A stretch of DNA of 36,649 bases from CALBPI01 sp039821645 (GCA_039821645.1 JBCBNU010000024.1:1-36649); one strand, 5' to 3'; numbered from the stretch's first letter, positions 24,167 to 32,153 are shown. Numbers and translations: made by a program. Notes: a model not told the origin generated them from the sequence alone.

Positions 24167-26741
24167 CCGCCAGTCGACTGAGTGGCCCCATCACCAACCA
24201 GTCTTTAGCTGGCGTCTTGAGATTGAGCCAACCTTCCCCACGTTCGAGCATCGCCGCTCGAGCTTGCGCAATCTCTGTCCAGTTGGGTATGGCATCCTCA
24301 AGCAACTTCGCACTACCTCGACTGATCACATCGTCGGGCATTCGCCGTTGCCCCTCTCGGTATAGCCCGCGGTAGCTTTGATTGCGCGGATGGATTGATG
24401 CGATCACTACCGCCGAGATCGGAAGCTCTGACGCTAGCGCATACGCCGCGAGTTGGGTGACCCGATCAAAATCGGCACTGCGCACATCCGGCTGAAAATC
24501 TGCAGCACCGGTTTTGTAGTCGATGATCGTTAATCCGCCATCAACGAGATCGATGCGATCTGCACGCAGCTGAAGGGTGAGCGACCCAAGGCGCAATTCC
24601 TGTGTGGATTCCAACGCATGTATACGAAAAGGTGCTCGTGCTCGTTCCCGTAAGACAAACTCGCGAATCAGGTCAGTGGCCCTGGCTTCCTCCTGGCGCA
24701 ACAATGCACGGAACGTCGGATCGGCCCCTGCAAATTGCCCGCGAAAAGCGCTCGATACGGCTTGCTCTAGAGCCGCATCCGTCGGGATTTCTTCGCCGAG
24801 TTGACCGACGTTGTACATGAGCTCAAGTGCCGTATGAATCAATATGCCGCGGGTTCGCGCACCGATCCCATACTCCGGTTGTTCCACCGGTGCCACGCCC
24901 CATCGTGCGGTCACCTGTGCCAGGAATGGATCCGCACCGAGCAGTCTGAGTACATGATGTCCGCCGCGAACGGGTTTTCCGGCGGGCCAGACAGGGAAAT
25001 GGTCTACAGCACGGCTGACTGACGTACTGCCGAGCAATCGTTGCAGTGACGAGGGACAGGATTCAAATGGTCGATGCTGCTCAAACGCAGAAACTACAGG
25101 TGCGGGCAGGCGTTCGCGCCCGTCGACGTACGCCGCATAGCTCGCGTGCGCAGTGCCCGCGCAGCCAAGTAGGCGATGCCATTGGTGACTCCAGAAGCGC
25201 CGCGTCTGCTCGGGCGAGGCGTCCGGCATTTCATGCGCTCGTTGAAGCGGCGCGGACAGCAAAGCGAGGGGTTTGCCTGGCGGTGGCCACTGTGTTGAGT
25301 CCATGCCCGCGATCCAGACCGCGTCAAACGTCATGCCTGCGGTTTCGAGCGGACCGCAAAGAAGCACTTGCGACTCTGATTGCTCCGGCGCAAACGTTCG
25401 CTCTGCCAGCTGTGAGGAAATCAAACCCACCACATGCTCTAGAGAGATCGGCCCGACATGCGCATCGACGCGCTGAAGCAAATCAACCGCATCATAAAAC
25501 TGCGAACGCAACTGATATCGCTCCGAATCCAGTGCTTCGCCTCCTAGCCACGCGCAAGCCTCCATAAGCGTTGCAATACTCGGTATCCATGCAGAGAGAC
25601 GATGTCGTTGCCCGGCCAATTCAGCCAACGCCCGTGATGCGACCAACCACGCCGGTGCGTCCACGCCGACTCGGTCCAATTCCACCCCAAGCCCCTCGGG
25701 CGTCCAATGACGATCGCGACTCCTTCGCAGTAATCGCTCGAGCGGGACGGAATCCGCCCAGAAACTGTGGCAGCGATCGAGTCGAGAAATCGCGGCGAAC
25801 GATCCACCGTGCGCAGTCCATTCGAGCAGATTGAGTGCATTTCGAACCGCGGGCACTTTAGCCAGAGGTGTTCCCAGAGAGACGTTGAGCCACCCCGAAG
25901 TGTTCGATTCGAAACGTGTTCTTTGAAGCGGTACCAGACCGTCGAGCACACTCTCTCTGCAACGAATTAATCGCTCAGACAGATTCGGCACCACGATGGC
26001 AAGTCGTGCTCGTGGGTCTTCCTCCAACAGTCTCCGAGCCCATTGCCCAGCCGCGCGCAGCTCATCGTCGGGCGTCTCCATGACTCGCAAGTCACCGCTC
26101 AAGGTCGCGTGTGGCGCATCGGATTCGATCATCACCCCAGGCAGGGCATCGAAGAGCAACTGCTGTTGCGGTGTTAATCTCGAAAACCCTGCAAAATATA
26201 TACAACCTGGCAGCTTTCCGATCAATTGCTTCGAGTGACTCAAAATTGTGTCGGAAATCTGGCTCTCCAAAATCGAGTCAGAGGGCATCGACTGACAAAA
26301 CTCGAAGAGCGACGCGACGAAAAAGTCGCCGTCGTCAGTTGTGCTCTTGGACTTGATCTCGGCTTCGGAAACACGCCATTCAATGGCCCTTCGCCAGGTT
26401 CTTGCGGACTCACGCGCGAGTGCTGCGACGTTACCGAGCGTTAGATTCCAAGCCTCGGCGGTCTTCTCGATTGACTGCTGCCAAAGAACGCGCTCGACTT
26501 CCGCTGGCACGATCGAAGGTAACGCCGTATTGAGGTCGGGTGAGAACAGCAGGTCATCGTAGCGCTGGCGCAGGAATTGATCCCAGGTGCAAACATCCGG
26601 ACCGACCCAACTTCCCACAACGCCGCCGGCGACATGAACGGACTGTCGATAGCGTATGGTGCTGGCAAGACGTTGGCCGGACGTCACAATAACGGCGTTC
26701 GAATCGCCCAGAGCAACCGCCTCGATCTCGGGCTCGAGCAT
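24138..26741 (-). CDS. addB: AddB-like PD-(D/E)XK nuclease (probable DNA repair protein)
   Basis: The 867-residue protein matches the gammaproteobacterial 'probable DNA repair protein' group related to alphaproteobacterial AddB. The C-terminal nuclease core reads LRADRIDLVDGGLTIIDYKTG, followed by DRVTQLAAYALAS. I find no intact Walker A near the N-terminus (NAVIVTSGQRLASTIRYR sits where it would be) and no cysteine set for an iron-sulfur cluster, unlike Bacillus AddB. It is presumably the inactive-helicase partner of AddA. It starts 3 bp after the alaA stop and overlaps addA, so alaA-addB-addA is a likely transcript. Confidence 0.85.
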   Translation of the reverse strand: MLEPEIEAVALGDSNAVIVTSGQRLASTIRYRQSVHVAGGVVGSWVGPDVCTWDQFLRQRYDDLLFSPDLNTALPSIVPAEVERVLWQQSIEKTAEAWNLTLGNVAALARESARTWRRAIEWRVSEAEIKSKSTTDDGDFFVASLFEFCQSMPSDSILESQISDTILSHSKQLIGKLPGCIYFAGFSRLTPQQQLLFDALPGVMIESDAPHATLSGDLRVMETPDDELRAAGQWARRLLEEDPRARLAIVVPNLSERLIRCRESVLDGLVPLQRTRFESNTSGWLNVSLGTPLAKVPAVRNALNLLEWTAHGGSFAAISRLDRCHSFWADSVPLERLLRRSRDRHWTPEGLGVELDRVGVDAPAWLVASRALAELAGQRHRLSAWIPSIATLMEACAWLGGEALDSERYQLRSQFYDAVDLLQRVDAHVGPISLEHVVGLISSQLAERTFAPEQSESQVLLCGPLETAGMTFDAVWIAGMDSTQWPPPGKPLALLSAPLQRAHEMPDASPEQTRRFWSHQWHRLLGCAGTAHASYAAYVDGRERLPAPVVSAFEQHRPFESCPSSLQRLLGSTSVSRAVDHFPVWPAGKPVRGGHHVLRLLGADPFLAQVTARWGVAPVEQPEYGIGARTRGILIHTALELMYNVGQLGEEIPTDAALEQAVSSAFRGQFAGADPTFRALLRQEEARATDLIREFVLRERARAPFRIHALESTQELRLGSLTLQLRADRIDLVDGGLTIIDYKTGAADFQPDVRSADFDRVTQLAAYALASELPISAVVIASIHPRNQSYRGLYREGQRRMPDDVISRGSAKLLEDAIPNWTEIAQARAAMLERGEGWLNLKTPAKDWLVMGPLSRLADVRGAVDRG

Positions 26742-26744
26742 CTC

Positions 26745-27980
26745 TCAGGCGGACTTCGCGGTAGCGGCCTCGGCCATCTCAGCGAGCACGAGCTCGATGC
26801 GTCGGAACACCTCGGCCATCAATTCAGCGCGGGGCAAGAGCGTGATTCGGAAATGATTGCGATAGCCGGTATTGAAACTGCTCCCCGGAGCGAGGAGAAC
26901 ATGCTGGTCTTCCAGCAACTTGAGCGCGAACTCCTCATCGTCAAAACCGGGAATAGCCTGTTCGTCCACGCCGACGAATGCATACATGGCACCTGCGGGT
27001 TGAACGAGATTCAACCAGCGACTGCGCTCAACAGCCTCTATGATCAATCGTCGTGTTTCGAAGAGTCGGCCACCAGGGCGCGTAAGTTCAAAGATGCTTT
27101 GATAGCCACCGAGTGCTGTTTGTACCGCCCATTGTCCCGATACATTGCTACAAAGACGTAACGCGGCAAGTAATTCGAGTCCTTCGATGTAGTCTTGCGA
27201 GTCTTTTGTGTGCCCACTTATCGAACACCATCCCACGCGATAACCGCATGCACGATAGACTTTCGACAGCCCACCATAAGTGATACACATTGCGCCGCCG
27301 GCAACCGTCGCCATCGGAACGAACTCTGCGTCTTCGAATAGCATTTGATCGTAAATTTCATCCGACATGATCACTAGTCCATGCTCACGCGCCATTGCTG
27401 CGATATCGGAGAGCAGCGACTTCGGATAAACAGCCCCTGTCGGATTATTCGGATTGATCAGGACCACAGCCCGTGTGCGTGCAGTAACCAGTGCCCTTAT
27501 GTCCTGAATGCTTGGGATGAACCCGGCATCCGGATGACAGGGGTAATGCACAGCTTTGCCACCATTCAAAGTAACTGAGGCCGTCCAAAGCGGGTAGGTG
27601 GGACTCGGGACCAACACTTCATCACCAAGGTTTAGCAACCCCCGGAGTGTCAGATCAATCAGTTCGGATACACCGTTCCCAATGAAGACTTCCTCGGCGG
27701 AAACATCCATGACCCCCCTGCTCTGCTGCTGCATGACAACGGCTTCGCGGGCCGGAAAAATGCCCTTTTGATGACAGTACGGCTCGGCCTGCGGCAGGTT
27801 TTCGATCATGGCAAGTCGCATGGTCTCTGGCGTACGGAATCCAAATCGCCCAGGATTACCGATATTGAGATGAACGACTTCGTGCCCCAGCTTCTCCAAC
27901 TCGTGCGCGCGACGCGACAATGCGCCTCGAATTTCGTAGCGAACGTCATCCAGACGGTCGCTGGCACTTATCGTGAGCAT
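26745..27980 (-). CDS. alaA: Alanine-type class I/II aminotransferase
   Basis: This is a fold-type I PLP aminotransferase. The sequence follows E. coli AlaA (glutamate-pyruvate aminotransferase) closely: LNIGNPGRFGF, IGNGVSELIDL, LINPNNPTGAVYPK, DEIYDQMLF, GLSKVYRACGYRVGW with the Schiff-base Lys, LCSNVSGQWAVQTALGGYQS and FRITLLPR. It makes alanine from pyruvate and glutamate. I use the ATG at 27980 (MLTISASDRLDDVRYEIRG). A TTG at 27992 is possible. The 5' side carries unusual structure: alternating GATAAC/GTTATC sites 15 bases before the ATG and a strong terminator about 62 bases upstream, suggesting regulated expression. Confidence 0.9.
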   Translation of the reverse strand: MLTISASDRLDDVRYEIRGALSRRAHELEKLGHEVVHLNIGNPGRFGFRTPETMRLAMIENLPQAEPYCHQKGIFPAREAVVMQQQSRGVMDVSAEEVFIGNGVSELIDLTLRGLLNLGDEVLVPSPTYPLWTASVTLNGGKAVHYPCHPDAGFIPSIQDIRALVTARTRAVVLINPNNPTGAVYPKSLLSDIAAMAREHGLVIMSDEIYDQMLFEDAEFVPMATVAGGAMCITYGGLSKVYRACGYRVGWCSISGHTKDSQDYIEGLELLAALRLCSNVSGQWAVQTALGGYQSIFELTRPGGRLFETRRLIIEAVERSRWLNLVQPAGAMYAFVGVDEQAIPGFDDEEFALKLLEDQHVLLAPGSSFNTGYRNHFRITLLPRAELMAEVFRRIELVLAEMAEAATAKSA

Positions 27981-27994
27981 TTGTGTTACCAACA

Positions 27995-28019
27995 GTTATC
28001 AGATAACCGCGAGGTTATC
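27995..28019. promoter_or_regulatory. Alternating GATAAC/GTTATC sites just upstream of alaA
   Basis: GTTATC (27995-28000), GATAAC (28002-28007) and GTTATC (28014-28019) alternate. The first two form a 13-bp DNA palindrome. The last two extend to a 7-bp stem (GATAACC/GGTTATC) with a GCGA loop. In the alaA mRNA the central element can pair with either flank, 15 bases from the start codon. This could be an operator for a dimeric regulator or a translational switch; the sequence does not decide between them. Confidence 0.55.
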
Positions 28020-28041
28020 ATCCTGCGAGCGCATGACTAGC

Positions 28042-28081
28042 CAAAAAAAAACCCGGGACGCAGACTTGCTGAATCCCGGGT
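28042..28081 (-). terminator. Strong intrinsic terminator (minus strand)
   Basis: ACCCGGGA (28051-28058) pairs with TCCCGGGT (28074-28081). On the minus strand the hairpin is followed by a run of nine T (28051-28043). It therefore ends a transcript coming from higher coordinates. No protein-coding gene lies there on that strand before etfB (which is on plus), so the transcript ended here is non-coding or a leader of alaA. Confidence 0.85.
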
Positions 28082-28338
28082 CTGGGTCCGCACGGAGAAA
28101 TGCGGATTGCTTGACACCTTGCGTTGGCTAGGACGCCCGGCGTCGTGCCTGGTCGCCACAGCATGTCGTGCTTCTCGAATACCGATGGTGAAGCCGCGCT
28201 AGGTTTATTGTCTGCAACCGGGGTCCAGCGTTACGACAACTGTTTGCGCTCTTTTGCTGCAATGCAGCGAAGCGACGACGTGCTACGCCGAAAACATACC
28301 AGCCCCAGCAGAAAATGGTACTCCACCTGCCTCCACTT
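28042..28338 (-). ncRNA. Candidate structured leader RNA or sRNA upstream of alaA
   Basis: About 295 bases on the minus strand run from an AT-rich promoter-like segment to the intrinsic terminator. No convincing ORF fills them. Hairpins are visible: TACCA/TGGTA (28320-28298), GCTGCA/TGCAGC (28268-28256), GCTTC/GAAGC (28194-28170), GACGCC/GGCGTC near 28133-28145, and TCCGCA/TGCGGA (28106-28087) just before the terminator. The loop TTTCTC (28100-28095) of the last one complements GAGAAA at the 5' end (28342-28337), a possible long-range contact. A 17-codon GTG frame (28336-28283) rich in Ala and Gly exists but lacks a good ribosome site. I do not recognise 6S, tmRNA, RNase P or SRP RNA. No homology search was possible. 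Confidence 0.5.
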
Positions 28339-28344
28339 TCTCGA

Positions 28345-28377
28345 ATAATAATTAGAATACGGCGATAACAAATTGTT
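28345..28377 (-). promoter_or_regulatory. Possible promoter and palindrome for the minus-strand RNA
   Basis: On the minus strand TTGTTA (28371-28366) and TATTAT (28350-28345) could be -35 and -10 elements, with a short 15-bp spacer. The -35 overlaps a perfect palindrome AACAAATTGTT (28367-28377). A larger dyad ACAAATT/AATTTGT spans 28368-28391. The block is the most AT-rich part of this intergenic region. The promoter call is tentative. Confidence 0.35.
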
Positions 28378-28503
28378 TTAACAGAATTTGTACTGATCGA
28401 TCTTGGAACCGAATCATACTCACGTTACCAGCCTACGCAGCTGCGATGAAACCGCGAAGCGCGCAGGTGCGCGGAACTCGCGACGGGATTTTTGCTGTCT
28501 AAC

Positions 28504-28554
28504 TTGTCGTCATCGCAGGCCTCAGAGACAATATCGCGCGGTTTTTTTAACCGC
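28504..28554 (+). promoter_or_regulatory. Possible etfB promoter and leader hairpin
   Basis: TTGTCG (28504-28509) and GACAAT (28527-28532), 17 bp apart, each match the sigma-70 consensus at 4 of 6 positions. Just downstream GCGGTT (28538-28543) and AACCGC (28549-28554) form a 6-bp stem around five T. The remainder of the gap between 28392 and 28601 shows no ORF or other clear element. Confidence 0.3.
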
Positions 28555-28601
28555 CCTTCAATTGTCGTCGACTTGGGACAGTCGACCAACAGGAGCACCT
28601 A

Positions 28602-29351
28602 GTGGAAAAGATCATTGTTGGCCTGAAACGCGTTGTCGATTACAACGTGCGTGTTCGGGTGAAGTCGGACGGAAGCGGCGTGGAAACGGACGGCGTGAAA
28701 ATGTCGATCAACCCGTTCGACGAAATCGCTCTTGAGGAGGCACTCCGAATCAAGGAGCGAGGTGAAGCCACCGAGGTTATCGTGGTATCCATCGGTACGT
28801 CCGATGCACAACAGCAACTTCGGACGGGGCTCGCAATGGGCGCAGATCGGGCGGTTCTGATTGAAACGGAATCTGCGTTGGATCCTCTTAACGCCGCGCG
28901 CGCCATGCTCGCCGTCGCAGAGCAGGAAGGTGCCGAGCTGGTCATGCTGGGTAAACAGGCGATCGATAACGACAACAACCAAACGGGACAGATGCTCGCT
29001 GCCCTGTGGCAGCGCCCGCAAGCGACTTTTGCATCGGAGGTCGTCATTGACGGTTCGACGGCGAAAGTGACGCGCGAGGTCGATGCAGGGCTTGAAACCA
29101 TCGAGATCGATTTGCCTGGCGTTATCACCGTCGATCTGCGCCTAAACGAGCCTCGATACGTCAAGCTCCCGGACATCATGAAAGCGAAGAAGAAACCGTT
29201 GGACACTATTGAGGCGAGCAGTCTTGGCATCTCCGCAGACACTTCGTTCGCGATTACCCACTTCGCGCCGCCGGAGCAGCGCAGTAAGGGCATCATGGTG
29301 CAAGATGCGGCAGCGCTGGTGAGCGCAATGAAAGATAAAGGGCTCTTGTAA
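28602..29351 (+). CDS. etfB: Electron transfer flavoprotein beta subunit
   Basis: EtfB is part of the FAD/AMP-containing dimer that takes electrons from acyl-CoA dehydrogenases. The 249-residue protein shows KRVVDYNVRVRVKSDG, NPFDEIALEEALR, ATEVIVVSIG, the AMP-site region LGKQAIDNDNNQTGQMLA, and the ETF-beta signature VDLRLNEPRYVKLPDIMKAK. Translation starts at a GTG with AGGAG 7 bases upstream. The stop overlaps the etfA start by one base (TAATG), so the two are coupled. Confidence 0.97.
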   Translation: MEKIIVGLKRVVDYNVRVRVKSDGSGVETDGVKMSINPFDEIALEEALRIKERGEATEVIVVSIGTSDAQQQLRTGLAMGADRAVLIETESALDPLNAARAMLAVAEQEGAELVMLGKQAIDNDNNQTGQMLAALWQRPQATFASEVVIDGSTAKVTREVDAGLETIEIDLPGVITVDLRLNEPRYVKLPDIMKAKKKPLDTIEASSLGISADTSFAITHFAPPEQRSKGIMVQDAAALVSAMKDKGLL

Positions 29352-30292
29352 TGACTTCGATACTGATTATCGCCGAACACGCGAACGGCGCGCTCAATCC
29401 CGCGACCGCAAAATGTGTTGCTTGTGCATCGCAGGTTGGTGCTGAGCAAATTGATGTCCTCGTGCTATCGGATAGTGCAGGCGCGGTAGCCGATGCGGCT
29501 GCGAAGCTCGACGGCGTCACGAAAGTGGTCACAATCGAACGCGCAGAAAACGCGGCGCCGCTTGCTGCGGTCCTCGCACCCCAGATTGCTGCGGCAGCTG
29601 AATCCTACGACTACGTGTTTGGCCCTTCGACAACTTTCGGTAAGGACGTGACCCCGCGCGTTGCGGCGTTGTTAGGCGTCAACCAACTATCCGATATTAT
29701 GGACGTAGTTGACGCTCGGACCTTCAAACGCCCGATTTATGCGGGCAACGCAATTACTACCGTTCAGGTTGCCGACGGTTATAAGGTCGTCGGCACAGTG
29801 CGCGCCGCGTCCTACAAGGCGGTTGGTGAACAACAAGCTGCACCCGTAGAAACGCTCTCGACGGTAGCCGATATCCCGACACACACCCGATTTGTGGGTG
29901 TCCAGTCGGGCGCTTCTGATCGCCCAGATCTTCAGACTGCTCCACGCGTTGTGTCCGGTGGACGTGCGCTAGGGAGCGAAGATGCGTTTTCCATCATATT
30001 CGGCCTCGCCGATAAAATGGGCGCGGCAGTGGGTGCTTCACGTGCGGCGGTAGACGCAGGCTACGTGCCAAATGAACTGCAGGTTGGACAGACCGGCAAA
30101 ATTATCGCTCCGGAGCTGTATATGGCCTTTGGAATCTCCGGCGCGATCCAGCACCTAACCGGCATCAAAGACGCTGGCACGATTGTCGCGATTAACAAAG
30201 ACGAAGATGCCCCGATTTTCGAGATCGCTGATATTGGTCTCGTCGGCGACTTGTTTAAGGTCATCCCTGAGATTGAAGCGGAAATCGGCTAG
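29351..30292 (+). CDS. etfA: Electron transfer flavoprotein alpha subunit
   Basis: EtfA binds FAD and pairs with EtfB. The 313-residue protein has an N-terminal ETF domain and the C-terminal FAD domain with RVVSGGRALGSEDAF, GAAVGASRAAVDAGYVPNE, the signature VGQTGKIIAPELYMAFGISG and AIQHLTGIKDAGTIVAINKD. All are highly conserved. It probably passes electrons on to ETF-ubiquinone oxidoreductase, whose gene is not here. It is followed by a long hairpin and faces the peroxiredoxin gene. Confidence 0.97.
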   Translation: MTSILIIAEHANGALNPATAKCVACASQVGAEQIDVLVLSDSAGAVADAAAKLDGVTKVVTIERAENAAPLAAVLAPQIAAAAESYDYVFGPSTTFGKDVTPRVAALLGVNQLSDIMDVVDARTFKRPIYAGNAITTVQVADGYKVVGTVRAASYKAVGEQQAAPVETLSTVADIPTHTRFVGVQSGASDRPDLQTAPRVVSGGRALGSEDAFSIIFGLADKMGAAVGASRAAVDAGYVPNELQVGQTGKIIAPELYMAFGISGAIQHLTGIKDAGTIVAINKDEDAPIFEIADIGLVGDLFKVIPEIEAEIG

Positions 30293-30300
30293 CACCGAAC

Positions 30301-30339
30301 GGTAACAGGCCGGGCGGCCACCCTGCCCGGCCTGTTACC
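30301..30339. terminator. Long stem-loop between convergent etfA and peroxiredoxin genes
   Basis: A perfect 15-bp inverted repeat (GGTAACAGGCCGGGC at 30301-30315 and its complement at 30325-30339) encloses a 9-base loop. It lies 8 bp after the etfA stop and 16 bp before the prx stop. It could terminate transcription from both sides, but neither strand shows a T-run after the stem, so an RNA-stabilising role is also possible. Confidence 0.65.
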
Positions 30340-30355
30340 TCATCCAATCGCCCTA

Positions 30356-30838
30356 CTACAGCGCCTCGAGGACAGCCTCGGCGGCGCTGACTTTAAAGTC
30401 ACCAGGCGCTTCTACCGCAACATGCGTTGCGACATTGTTCTCGACGACGATAGCAAACCGCTGGCCACGCATTCCCATACCGAACCCGGTCGCGTCCAAC
30501 TCAAGGCCCAGCGCTCGTGTGTATTCTCCGTTCCCATCCGCGAGCATGATGACATCGTCACCCGCAGACCGGTCCTTACCCCAGGCATCCATGACGAATA
30601 CATCGTTCACCGCCATGCAGGCGATGGTATCCACACCTTTATTCTTGAACGCCTGAGCATTCTCCACAAATCCCGGTAGATGGTTCATGGAACATGTCGG
30701 TGTAAAAGCACCGGGAACAGAGATGAGCACAACTTTCTTACCGGTGAAAAGTGCTTCTGCAGACAGACCGGACGGTCCGTTTCCGGTCATAATCCCGAAG
30801 TTTCCGGCTGGCATCGTGTCGCCGTTTGAAATGGTCAT
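30356..30838 (-). CDS. Peroxiredoxin, Prx5 (AhpC/TSA redoxin) type
   Basis: Thiol peroxidases of this type reduce H2O2 and organic peroxides. The 160-residue protein has the Prx5 active site PGAFTPTCSMNHLPGF with the peroxidatic Cys, plus VNDVFVMDAWGKD and ATGFGMGMRGQRFA. The only other Cys is near the middle (TIACMAVND), so the resolving mechanism is unclear. The ATG at 30838 has AAGGAG 7 bases upstream. The frame runs on to 30907, but those 23 residues do not fit the family. It sits back to back with the acyl-CoA dehydrogenase gene. Confidence 0.93.
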   Translation of the reverse strand: MTISNGDTMPAGNFGIMTGNGPSGLSAEALFTGKKVVLISVPGAFTPTCSMNHLPGFVENAQAFKNKGVDTIACMAVNDVFVMDAWGKDRSAGDDVIMLADGNGEYTRALGLELDATGFGMGMRGQRFAIVVENNVATHVAVEAPGDFKVSAAEAVLEAL

Positions 30839-30923
30839 TCGTGTGCTCCTTGTCAGTCTTGAGACAACCTTCTTTTCCGGGACGGATGGTAGCGGATATT
30901 GGGTCAAATGAACGAATGCTGCA

Positions 30924-30953
30924 TTGCAAAAATTTTAAACCAGATTAAAATTT
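30924..30953 (+). promoter_or_regulatory. Promoter-like site with AT-rich dyad upstream of acyl-CoA dehydrogenase
   Basis: AAATTTTAA (30930-30938) and TTAAAATTT (30945-30953) form a perfect 9-bp dyad with a 6-base spacer. TTGCAA (30924-30929) and TAAAAT (30946-30951), 16 bp apart, fit a sigma-70 promoter that the dyad overlaps. An operator controlling the acyl-CoA dehydrogenase gene is plausible. I cannot name the regulator: it does not match the usual FadR or PsrA site as I know them. Confidence 0.45.
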
Positions 30954-30986
30954 AGGGTTACGAAACGTCGCCTGGAGACTCAACTA

Positions 30987-32150
30987 GTGGACTTCCAACT
31001 CACAGAAGAACAACAAATGATCCAAGCGGCAGCCCGAGATTTTGCACAAAGCGAGATCGTCCCGGTTGCTGCCGAGTATGACGCCAGCGGCGCTTTTCCC
31101 TCGGATACGATCGCCAAAGCCGGGGAACTGGGCTTTATGGGTATTGAGGTTCCGGAGTCTCTCGGCGGCGCCGGTTTGGACGCAGTGTCTTACGCCCTCA
31201 TGATGGAAGAAATTGCTGCCGCTGACGGTGCCCATAGCACGATTATTTCAGTCAATAACTCGCTTTACGGGACCGGCATCATGCTGTTCGGTACCGACGA
31301 ACAGAAAGCGGGATACGTGTCACCTGTCGCAAGCGGACAGGCCATCGGTGCATACGCACTCACCGAACCCCAATCAGGATCGGACAGCAGTAATATGCGC
31401 TCTCGTGCGGTGCTATCCGCTGACGGCAGCCACTACGTGATCAACGCCAAGAAGTCCTGGATCACCTCCGGTCCGGTCGCAAAGTATTTGGTGCTGTTTG
31501 CGATGACCGACGCGGATGCAGGTGCCGGCGGCGTCTCTGCGTTCATCATCGACACTGAGAAGTCTGGATTCGCTCGAGGCAAAACCGAGCCTAAGCTTGG
31601 CATTCGCGCTTCCGCCACTTGTGAGGTGGAACTCACCGACTATGAGTGCCCGGTCGAGTGTCGCCTTGGCAACGAAGGACAGGGTTTCAAAATCGCCATG
31701 ACCGTTCTGGATGCGGGCCGCATCGGAATCGCGGCTCAAGCAGTCGGCATTGCGCGAGCTGCATACGAAGCCAGTATTGCGTACGCCAAGGAGCGTGTCG
31801 CGTTCGGTTCACCGATTGGTGCATTTCAGATGAACCAGTCGAGAATTGCTGATATGAAAATGCGACTTGAAGCCGCCCGACTATTGACGCTGCAGGCTGC
31901 GTGGTCGAAGGATGCCGCCAAGAAAACCGGCGCGAGAAACACGCTAAACGCCAGTATTGCGAAACTGTACGCCTCCGAGGCCGCGATGTTCATCACACAC
32001 GCCGCGGTACAGATGCACGGCGGTATGGGATACAGCAAGGAAATGCCGGTCGAACGTTACTTCAGAGATGCAAAGATCACCGAGATCTACGAAGGAACCA
32101 GTGAGATCCAGAGAATGGTGATTGCTCGAAACGAGACGGGTTTACGGTAG
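30987..32150 (+). CDS. Acyl-CoA dehydrogenase (short-chain/butyryl type)
   Basis: This FAD enzyme introduces the 2,3 double bond into acyl-CoA and passes electrons to ETF. The 387-residue protein carries YALTEPQSGSDSSN and WITSGPVAKYL (FAD contacts), MQMHGGMGY-like VQMHGGMGYSKEMPVERYFRDAK, and the late IYEGTSEIQRMVIAR containing the catalytic Glu of the short-chain group. It starts at a GTG with GGAGA upstream. Substrate chain length cannot be read surely; branched-chain or glutaryl-type substrates remain possible. etfBA lies about 700 bp upstream on the same strand, but the peroxiredoxin gene between them points the other way. Confidence 0.93.
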   Translation: MDFQLTEEQQMIQAAARDFAQSEIVPVAAEYDASGAFPSDTIAKAGELGFMGIEVPESLGGAGLDAVSYALMMEEIAAADGAHSTIISVNNSLYGTGIMLFGTDEQKAGYVSPVASGQAIGAYALTEPQSGSDSSNMRSRAVLSADGSHYVINAKKSWITSGPVAKYLVLFAMTDADAGAGGVSAFIIDTEKSGFARGKTEPKLGIRASATCEVELTDYECPVECRLGNEGQGFKIAMTVLDAGRIGIAAQAVGIARAAYEASIAYAKERVAFGSPIGAFQMNQSRIADMKMRLEAARLLTLQAAWSKDAAKKTGARNTLNASIAKLYASEAAMFITHAAVQMHGGMGYSKEMPVERYFRDAKITEIYEGTSEIQRMVIARNETGLR

Positions 32151-32153
32151 AAC

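Noticed and set aside
23442..24365. 307-residue open frame on the plus strand inside addA/addB
   Set aside because: It lies antisense to two strongly supported genes, is very Ser/Arg/Ala-rich, and shows no domain. It is an open shadow frame caused by codon bias.
28111..28139. Perfect TTGACA on the plus strand as a promoter
   Set aside because: No acceptable -10 element lies 15-19 bp downstream, and no plus-strand gene follows closely.
28124..28348. 74-residue plus-strand frame in the long intergenic region
   Set aside because: It starts at a TTG without a ribosome site, runs into the AT-rich promoter-like block and has no recognisable features. The minus-strand terminator argues for an RNA on the other strand.
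28161..28400. Possible 6S RNA, tmRNA, SRP RNA or RNase P RNA on the minus strand
   Set aside because: None of the conserved core sequences of these RNAs that I know is visible, so I list only an unassigned candidate RNA.
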